Origin: an uncultured Ruminococcus sp.
GTDB taxonomy: Bacteria > Bacillota > Clostridia > Oscillospirales > CAG-272
DNA length: 15,916 nucleotides
Assembly: GCA_902803255.1 (NCBI GenBank)
Contig: CADCPG010000104.1
Coordinates: 1 to 15,916 of the forward strand
Direction: 5' to 3'
The notes beneath the pieces are model-generated. The model ran no database searches, had not been told where the DNA came from, and was given only the letters and a program-made list of their open reading frames with translations. The translations under genes and the position numbers were made by a program. Each line of letters starts with the position of its first letter. The first letter of the stretch is position 1. Positions 7,927 through 12,944 of the stretch are shown here, in pieces.

Positions 7927-8640
7927 ATGAAACGGAAGATACGCACGCCGTATTTCGAGATCGGCACAAAAAACTACATATACGGAGACAAGATCCTGGA
8001 ATACGCGAAGGCCGCCGACGCGGCAGCCGAAAAATACGACATCGACGTCCTGTTCATCACGACTCCGATCGAGATCCGCAGGGTAGTCGAGAACACGAAG
8101 CATCTGATAGTGCTTGCGCCCTATATGGATACTCTCCGTCCGGGCCGCGGCATGGCCGATATCCTGCCCGAGGCACTGAGGGCAGCCGGAGCCGAGGGGG
8201 TCGTTGTGAACCACTGCGAGAAGCCTATGTCGCTGCCGCAGATCAAAAAGACGATCGACAGGGCCCGCGAGCTCGACATGCTCGTCTTCGCCTGCGCCGA
8301 CACGATAGCCGAAGCGAAGGCCATCGCGGAGCTCCATCCCGATATCATAAACCCCGAGCCGTCCGAACTGATCGGCGGCACGGGAGCCGGCGTCAGCAGC
8401 ATGAGCTATGTCGCCGAGTCTATCCGGACGATAAAGGCCATCTACCCCGACATACTCGTCGAGCAGGCTGCCGGGATCACGAGCGGAGAGCAGGTATACA
8501 GGTTCATCATGGCGGGCTCTGAAGCCGCCGGAGCGGCGTCGGGCATCATGAACGCGGCAGACCCGCTCGCGATGATCGACGAGATGGTAGCAGCGACCCG
8601 CCGCGCGAAGGACGACCTCGCCGCCGGGAAGACGCTCTGA
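7927..8640 (+). CDS. Archaeal-type triosephosphate-isomerase-like phosphosugar isomerase
   Basis: A 237-residue TIM-barrel protein matching the short archaeal form of triosephosphate isomerase rather than the usual 250-residue bacterial one. The catalytic trio appears intact: Lys15 (GTKNYIYG), His96 (VVNHCEK) and Glu144 (NPEPSELIG). The phosphate-binding ends GGTGAGVSS (150-158), AAGITSGEQ (181-189) and AASGIMNAADP are also recognisable. Differences from true enzymes include Gly13 in place of the substrate-contacting Asn of the NxK motif, and AAGI for GAGI. It probably interconverts an aldose and a ketose phosphate, perhaps a tetrose phosphate rather than a triose phosphate, by analogy with TIM paralogues in tetritol catabolism. 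It opens a cassette with two YjbQ genes and an SIS isomerase. The SD (AAGGAG, 7910-7915) is 11 nt from the ATG. Confidence 0.85.
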   Translation: MKRKIRTPYFEIGTKNYIYGDKILEYAKAADAAAEKYDIDVLFITTPIEIRRVVENTKHLIVLAPYMDTLRPGRGMADILPEALRAAGAEGVVVNHCEKPMSLPQIKKTIDRARELDMLVFACADTIAEAKAIAELHPDIINPEPSELIGGTGAGVSSMSYVAESIRTIKAIYPDILVEQAAGITSGEQVYRFIMAGSEAAGAASGIMNAADPLAMIDEMVAATRRAKDDLAAGKTL

Positions 8641-8664
8641 CATAACTGAACGGAGGAGATACCG

Positions 8665-9159
8665 ATGACTCTCGTAAAAAAATATCCGCTCCGGTCCGAC
8701 GACCGTAAAGTGACATTCCACAACGTGACCGACCTCGTCAGGGAGACGGTGAAGAGTTCCGGAGTACGGAACGGAACCGTCACGGTGTATTCGCACCACA
8801 CGACCTGCTCTGTGATCACTCAGGAGGCGGCCTTCGACATGTCGATGACCGGCCTTGAGACGCTTCAGCAGGACCTCGTCGACGTTATGTACAGGATCGC
8901 GCCGCTCTGCTCGAGAGAGGGGATCTATCTCCATCCCGGCCCGAAGGCGCTGAAGTTCGCCGAGGAGCACGGCGAGGACGCCCGCGGATGCCACAACACC
9001 GACGCCCACCTGATATCGTCGATCATCGGACGCAGCGTGACCGTCGTTATAGCCGACGGCGAGGCCGATCTCGGCGAGTTCGGGTATATATATTTCATCG
9101 ATTTCGATACCACAAGAGCGAGAAACAGGACCGTCGACATCGCCGTGACCGGCGACTGA
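8665..9159 (+). CDS. YjbQ/UPF0047 family protein, first copy
   Basis: A 164-residue protein of the YjbQ family (beta-sandwich, possible metal site). The hallmarks are SHHTTCSVITQE (43-54), which corresponds to the HTSAS..NEN motif of Escherichia coli YjbQ, NTDAHL (111-116), and a C-terminal GEFGYIYFIDFDTTRARNR region. E. coli YjbQ has been reported to show thiamine-phosphate-synthase-like activity, but the family's true reaction is unsettled. The protein is longer than E. coli YjbQ (about 138 residues) because of an insert containing HPGP (90-93). It has a strong SD (GGAGGAGA, 8652-8659) and sits 24 nt after the TIM-like gene, in one operon. It is probably cytoplasmic. The metal-ligand roles of the histidines are inferred from the family. 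Confidence 0.9.
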   Translation: MTLVKKYPLRSDDRKVTFHNVTDLVRETVKSSGVRNGTVTVYSHHTTCSVITQEAAFDMSMTGLETLQQDLVDVMYRIAPLCSREGIYLHPGPKALKFAEEHGEDARGCHNTDAHLISSIIGRSVTVVIADGEADLGEFGYIYFIDFDTTRARNRTVDIAVTGD

Positions 9160-9176
9160 CGTGGGGCGGAGCGATC

Positions 9177-9800
9177 ATGGAAAAGAGCAACCGACCCGAT
9201 ATGAAAGCTGCCGTCGACGCCGCATTCGGTGCGTTCGCGACCGAAGCCGAGTCTCTCATCGAGACGGAAAAGGCGCTCGACCGGGGCGAATTCGAAAAAG
9301 CGGTGAAGATGCTGGCGGGCGCCGAGCGCATCGCGGCCTCCGGCTGCGGACACTCAGGCATATGCTGCATGCATTTCTGCCACCTCATGTGCTGCATCGA
9401 GCGGCCCGCGAGGTTCATCTCTCCCGCCGAGGCGCCTCACGGCGCGCTGGGGTACATACAGCCGGGCGACGTGATGCTGCTGGCGTCAAGAGGCGGAAAG
9501 ACCGACGAACTCATACAGATCATGAACATCTGCCGCTCCAGAGGAGCGAAGATCATCGCGGTGACCGAGAACATCTCGTCGCCGCTCGCAGAGGGAGCCG
9601 ACGCCGTGCTGGCAATAAAGGTCACCCGCGAGTGCGACAGATACAACTGCCAGGGCACGACGAGCTTCGCCGTTACATCGGCGGTCTTTGACGCCCTACA
9701 GTGCGCCGTGCTCGAGGCGACCGGCTTCCGCAACGAGGACTTCGCCGTTATCCACCCGAACGGAGCGGTGGGGAAGCGCCTCAACCGAAAAGACAAATGA
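9177..9800 (+). CDS. KpsF/GutQ-like SIS-domain phosphosugar isomerase with Cys/His-rich helix
   Basis: A 207-residue protein consisting of a helical N-terminus and one SIS domain. It aligns by eye with the SIS part of KpsF/GutQ arabinose-5-phosphate isomerases: SGCGHSG, ISPAEAPHGALG, PGDVMLLASRGGKTDEL, AKIIAVTEN and HPNGAVGKRL. It lacks the CBS pair that full-length KpsF carries. Two positions normally occupied by active-site residues differ: the Lys of GxGKSG is His, and the SGES loop is GGKT. The helix after the phosphate loop is crowded with Cys and His (CGHSGICCMHFCHLMCC). The substrate is therefore probably not arabinose 5-phosphate. The ATG at 9177 is preferred to longer forms because a CGGAG site lies 5 nt upstream and upstream extensions would overlap the YjbQ gene. 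It is 17 nt from that gene, in the same operon. Confidence 0.88.
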   Translation: MEKSNRPDMKAAVDAAFGAFATEAESLIETEKALDRGEFEKAVKMLAGAERIAASGCGHSGICCMHFCHLMCCIERPARFISPAEAPHGALGYIQPGDVMLLASRGGKTDELIQIMNICRSRGAKIIAVTENISSPLAEGADAVLAIKVTRECDRYNCQGTTSFAVTSAVFDALQCAVLEATGFRNEDFAVIHPNGAVGKRLNRKDK

Positions 9801-9866
9801 CACGCCGCGCGGCGGCATACCGAAGAAATCTATTTTATTTTTTTCATAAGAAAGGAATTCGCAGAA

Positions 9867-10487
9867 ATGGAATTCAAAGTATTTCAGAAAGAACTCGAAC
9901 TCCAGTCAAGAGGCTGGATCCCCACCTTCCACGATGTTTCCAAAGAGATAAGGGAGATCGTCGCGGCTTCCGGCGTGAAGAACGGCACCGTCTGCATCGC
10001 CTCCCACCACACCACATGCTCAGTCATGGTCCAGGAATGCTCGCACGACATCGACTCCTTCGACCTTGAGTTCCTGCAGCACGATCTGCTCGACATCATG
10101 CGCAAGCTCGTCCCCGACTTCAAGGAGGAGCATCAGTACCGTCATCCCGGTCCGATCCACGCGCAGTTCGGCAGATACGTCGACGAGCCGGGTGACTTCA
10201 CCTCGATGAACACCGACGGACATCTCCGCAGCGTCTTCTTCGGCAGAAGCGAGACTATGACCATCAAGGACGGCGTCCTCGACGGCGGCGAATTCGCCCA
10301 TGTGTACTTCATCGACTGGGACCAGGTCAGAGCGCGTCACCGTCAGCTCAACGTGACCGTCATGGGCACGACCGAAGACGTCGGAGACCGCAAGTGGAAC
10401 GGCGGAGAGACGATAAACACGCTCCACAAGTTCACCGACGAGGAAAAGGGCTACGATCTGCACTACGATCTGCAGCTGAAACGGTAA
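9867..10487 (+). CDS. YjbQ/UPF0047 family protein, second copy with C-terminal extension
   Basis: A 206-residue paralogue of the first YjbQ gene. Shared motifs are SHHTTCSVMVQE (46-57), HPGP (93-96), NTDGHL (115-120), and GEFAHVYFIDWDQVRARHR. Overall sequence outside these motifs has diverged, so this is an old duplication or separate recruitment rather than a recent copy. It carries about 38 extra residues after the family's usual end (TEDVGDRKWNGGETINTLHKF and onward), a region I cannot assign. The SD (AAGGAA, 9852-9856) is 10 nt from the ATG. A 66-nt gap after the SIS gene contains a 12-bp GC palindrome (9803-9814) and then a T-rich stretch, but a shared transcript is still likely. The function is probably related to the first copy, perhaps as a hetero-oligomer or with a different substrate. 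Confidence 0.9.
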   Translation: MEFKVFQKELELQSRGWIPTFHDVSKEIREIVAASGVKNGTVCIASHHTTCSVMVQECSHDIDSFDLEFLQHDLLDIMRKLVPDFKEEHQYRHPGPIHAQFGRYVDEPGDFTSMNTDGHLRSVFFGRSETMTIKDGVLDGGEFAHVYFIDWDQVRARHRQLNVTVMGTTEDVGDRKWNGGETINTLHKFTDEEKGYDLHYDLQLKR

Positions 10488-10508
10488 AATAGATGTAAAA
10501 AACTCGCG

Positions 10509-10573
10509 CAGGGAGATTCCCTGTGAGAGGCTGCGGGGGCGGGGGATCGGTCCGGAATGATCCCCCGCCCCCG
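10509..10573 (+). repeat. Two tandem hairpins after the second YjbQ gene, one with a perfect 15-bp GC stem
   Basis: CAGGGA (10509-10514) pairs with TCCCTG (10518-10523) around a 3-nt loop. Then 10534-10548 (CGGGGGCGGGGGATC) pairs perfectly with 10559-10573 around a 10-nt loop containing the palindrome TCCGGA. No T-run follows, so it is a strong structural barrier but not a standard intrinsic terminator. The rest of the 10488-10668 gap shows nothing else convincing. Confidence 0.55.
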
Positions 10574-10668
10574 TCCCCGGCGGCGACGCGCACACGGTGA
10601 ATCGGCAGCCCGGTACCCTGACGGTGTTACAGCGTGCATCTGAGGCAGTAAAATGAGGATAAAACGAC

Positions 10669-12132
10669 ATGAGATTATTTTGGCTGACATTTTTGCTAAT
10701 CGCGGCACTGACCGCCTGCGCTGTTATCACGTCCTGCGGCCGAACGGGCGAGGGTGAGCTTTCAGGTGCCGGGAGCATGTCCGGTACCGGGAGCGGAGAC
10801 ACGACCTTTGAGTCATCCGAAACGGAAGAGCCTGCGCCGCCCTCCTTCAGAACCGAAAACGGCCGCGGCTTTACCGCCGACGGCTACTCGTCGGTCGAAG
10901 GGGGCCTGTTCACACTGAAGAAGGATCTCGTCATAACCTTCGACGAACCTGTCGCTCCCGGTGGATTCAACCGGATGTCGTTCGAATACTCGTCGACAGG
11001 TCCGGTGAAAGCTACCGTGAGCTACAGGCTCGGCACCGTTACCGCGGTCGAGGTGTTTTACTTCGAGGCGGCAGGAGAGCACGCCGTCTTCAGCGGACTG
11101 ATCTCGACATTCCTCGACGGGATGAAGGGCAGCGGGATAGAATCGGTAAAGATCAAGCCCCTGAAGGGAACAACTGAATTCGAGCTGCTGTCCGTCTCGG
11201 CAGAGACCGCCGACGCCCTCCCCGGAGGGGTGTACTATCTTGAGAACGACCGCTTCAGGGTGGGTATCAGGCTCTCCTGGGGCGGGGGAATTAACTGCAT
11301 CGAGGACAAAAAATGTCCCGTCGCGGGGCTGTCGAATCTTATAAACGGCCACGACACAGGCAGACTTATCCAGCAGTCATACTACGGCACCGGAGGCAAC
11401 GCCTCATACACTCCGGGCGAGTTCAACGGCTCGAGATGGTCCTACAACCCCGTCCAGGGAGGCGACAAGTACGGCAATTCCAGCCGTCTCATCGACTTTG
11501 AAGTGACCGGGGATTCGGTATACGTCAAGGCGCAGCCGCAGGACTGGTCGCTGAACGGAAAGATAACGCCCGCCTATATGGAAAACAGATACACTCTGTC
11601 AGGCGGACTCATCAGAGTCGACAACCGCTTCGTCGATTTCTCTGGCTGGGAGCACAGATACGCCCATCAGGAGCTTCCCGCCTTCTATACCGTCAGCTAT
11701 CTCGACCGTTTTGTCTACTACGGCGGGACTGCGGGATGGAGCGGCGACACGCTCACCGTAAAGGACGGGCTGCCGTTCTGGGGAGACGCGGCATACGCGA
11801 ACTCATGCAGGTTCACGATGAAAAAAGGCAACACCGAGACGTGGTGCGCCTGGGTGTCGTCGGTCGATGATTACGGTATTGGCCTGTATGTGCCGGGCAT
11901 CGACCAGTTCTACGCCGGAAGGTTCGGGTACAACGGATCGAGATCGGCGTCGGACAGCGCGACGAACTACGTCGCGCCGCTCCTTACGCTGAAGCTTGTC
12001 TCCTTCAAGCCTGTCGAGTACAGCTATCTCATCGCGACCGGATCGCCCGAAGAGATCAGATCGGCTTTTTACGAAAACCGCGGCTTCGCGGACAATTCGT
12101 CACTCACGGCGATATCGCAGTCTATGAGATGA
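10669..12132 (+). CDS. Lipoprotein of unknown function with beta-rich, possibly glycan-binding body
   Basis: A 487-residue exported lipoprotein. The signal is short and hydrophobic, with lipobox ITSC placing the lipid-modified Cys at residue 23. A Gly/Ser/Glu/Pro linker runs to about 58. Residues 75-180 look like a beta-sandwich of carbohydrate-binding type. Residues 188-470 form a larger region rich in Tyr, Trp, Phe and Gly (NGHDTGRLIQQSYYG, SGWEHRYAHQELPAF, GNTETWCAW), which I do not recognise as a named enzyme family. I see no transporter-binding-protein signature. The aromatic content suggests sugar binding or a sugar-active fold, but this is weak inference. The ATG has a modest SD (GAGG, 10655-10658). 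It appears to be alone between strong hairpins and a terminator. Confidence 0.8.
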   Translation: MRLFWLTFLLIAALTACAVITSCGRTGEGELSGAGSMSGTGSGDTTFESSETEEPAPPSFRTENGRGFTADGYSSVEGGLFTLKKDLVITFDEPVAPGGFNRMSFEYSSTGPVKATVSYRLGTVTAVEVFYFEAAGEHAVFSGLISTFLDGMKGSGIESVKIKPLKGTTEFELLSVSAETADALPGGVYYLENDRFRVGIRLSWGGGINCIEDKKCPVAGLSNLINGHDTGRLIQQSYYGTGGNASYTPGEFNGSRWSYNPVQGGDKYGNSSRLIDFEVTGDSVYVKAQPQDWSLNGKITPAYMENRYTLSGGLIRVDNRFVDFSGWEHRYAHQELPAFYTVSYLDRFVYYGGTAGWSGDTLTVKDGLPFWGDAAYANSCRFTMKKGNTETWCAWVSSVDDYGIGLYVPGIDQFYAGRFGYNGSRSASDSATNYVAPLLTLKLVSFKPVEYSYLIATGSPEEIRSAFYENRGFADNSSLTAISQSMR

Positions 12133-12175
12133 AATCCCGGAATACGGGGCTGTAAAAAAGAACCGAAAAAAAGAT

Positions 12176-12205
12176 ACCCGGAAGGCAATACTTCCGGGTG
12201 TTTTT
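12176..12205. terminator. Bidirectional terminator between the lipoprotein gene and mscL
   Basis: ACCCGGAAG (12176-12184) pairs with CTTCCGGGT (12191-12199) around a 6-nt loop, followed by GTTTTT on the plus strand. The minus strand reads into a run of seven Ts, from the A-run at 12166-12172. It therefore serves both convergent genes. Confidence 0.92.
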
Positions 12206-12242
12206 AAGATGATTGACGGCTGCTCTTTTCAAAAAGAGCGGT

Positions 12243-12764
12243 TCAGCCGCGATTCTTGAGCGAATCGCGGATTTCGAGGATAGCGGCTCTGACAGCGGCG
12301 AGCTCGGCCTCCTTCTCGGCGGCGGCGGCGTCCGCGGCGGCTTTCTCCTCGGCGGCCTTCTCGGCAGCGGCCTTTTCGGCGGCTTCCTTCTCGGCCTTTT
12401 CCTTGGCCTGAGCCTTGTCCTTGAGCTTGTTGATCGAGCGGATCACGAAGAAGATGCAGAGCGCGACAATGATGAAGTCGATGATGGTCTGGATCCATGT
12501 GCCCCAGAGAATGGCGACTTCGGGAACTTCAGCCGCGGTCTCGGTAGCGGGGACGGCTTCCTTCAGGACCGTCTTCACCGAGCTGAGATCGACCCCGCCG
12601 GTGATCAGCGAAACGCAGGGATTGATGATATAGTTCACAAGTCCCGTGACTATTTTTCCGAAAGCGCCGCCGATGACAACGCCTACGGCCATATCCATCA
12701 CGTTACCGCGCGAGATGAAGTCCTTGAATTCGCCGAAGAACCCCTTTTTTCCGTTTTTGGCCAT
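12243..12764 (-). CDS. mscL: Large-conductance mechanosensitive channel
   Basis: A 173-residue pentameric channel subunit that opens under membrane tension to release solutes during osmotic downshock. The N-terminal helix FGEFKDFISRGNVMDMAVGVVIG matches the MscL signature. TM1 spans about 19-45, the periplasmic-type loop about 50-85 and TM2 about 86-110. The C-terminal end AAILEIRDSLKN matches the conserved cytoplasmic bundle helix. Between TM2 and that helix lies a long Ala/Lys/Glu-rich stretch (about 112-160), which makes this protein longer than the usual 130-150 residues. The start has a strong SD (GGAGGT, 6 nt upstream) and its own SigA promoter. It is a single-gene unit on the minus strand. 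A plus-strand frame over the same DNA is only a shadow of the Ala-rich codons. Confidence 0.97.
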   Translation of the reverse strand: MAKNGKKGFFGEFKDFISRGNVMDMAVGVVIGGAFGKIVTGLVNYIINPCVSLITGGVDLSSVKTVLKEAVPATETAAEVPEVAILWGTWIQTIIDFIIVALCIFFVIRSINKLKDKAQAKEKAEKEAAEKAAAEKAAEEKAAADAAAAEKEAELAAVRAAILEIRDSLKNRG

Positions 12765-12808
12765 AGAAATACCTCCAAAATGAAACCGGAATCAATGTCC
12801 GTATCTAT

Positions 12809-12837
12809 ATTATAAAACAGAAGGCCGCTCAAGTCAA
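12809..12837 (-). promoter_or_regulatory. SigA promoter of mscL
   Basis: Read on the minus strand: TTGACT (12837-12832), an exact 17-bp spacer and TATAAT (12814-12809). The SD lies about 35 bp downstream. Its -35 is only about 30 bp from the -35 of the divergent FAD-gene promoter. Confidence 0.9.
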
Positions 12838-12866
12838 GTGTAAAAGGCGGCGGCGCACAAAAAATA

Positions 12867-12895
12867 TTGACAAAGCGCACCGTTAGTTATAGAAT
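12867..12895 (+). promoter_or_regulatory. SigA promoter of the FAD-dependent oxidoreductase gene
   Basis: A perfect TTGACA (12867-12872), a 17-bp spacer and TAGAAT (12890-12895, five of six). A second TATAAT at 12908-12913 has no matching -35. The leader is about 43 nt. Confidence 0.88.
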
Positions 12896-12932
12896 AATAG
12901 TGTTTATTATAATAAGACCGTGGAACGGTGCG
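12876..12932 (+). repeat. Spaced 9-bp inverted repeat around the -10 region, candidate operator
   Basis: CGCACCGTT (12876-12884) lies inside the promoter spacer, and its exact inverse AACGGTGCG (12924-12932) lies just before the SD. The right half also pairs locally: ACCGT 12917-12921 with ACGGT 12925-12929. The arms bracket the -10 and transcription start, as a repressor site or a leader fold would. The repeat is seen directly; the role is inferred. Confidence 0.45.
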
Positions 12933-12944
12933 AGAGGACATCAA

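Noticed and set aside
7918..9009. A 363-residue minus-strand open frame across the TIM-like and first YjbQ genes
   Set aside because: Long antisense frames are expected in GC-rich DNA; the product is His/Arg/Val-rich with no domain and it covers two well-matched plus-strand genes and their SD sites.
9803..9846. A 12-bp GC palindrome followed by a T-rich stretch after the SIS gene, as a terminator
   Set aside because: The hairpin is very short and the T-rich tract begins about 15 nt later, so it does not have the geometry of an intrinsic terminator.
10626..10654. A promoter-like GTTACA, 17 bp, TAAAAT before the lipoprotein gene
   Set aside because: Transcription would start after the SD at 10655-10658, leaving a leader of only a few bases, and the -35 is poor (four of six).
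12213..12815. A 200-residue plus-strand open frame opposite mscL, rich in Gly and Leu
   Set aside because: It is the reverse reading of the Ala/Lys/Glu codons of mscL, spans the mscL SD and part of its promoter, and has no RBS of its own. MscL is a clear family match.
12908..12913. A second TATAAT downstream of the FAD gene promoter
   Set aside because: No -35-like hexamer lies at a proper distance and there is no TG extension; the upstream TTGACA/TAGAAT pair is much better.
12867..12944. A longer N-terminus for the FAD oxidoreductase beginning at TTG 12867
   Set aside because: That codon is the -35 box itself and would not be transcribed; the ATG at 12945 has a good SD and directly precedes the FAD-binding fold.
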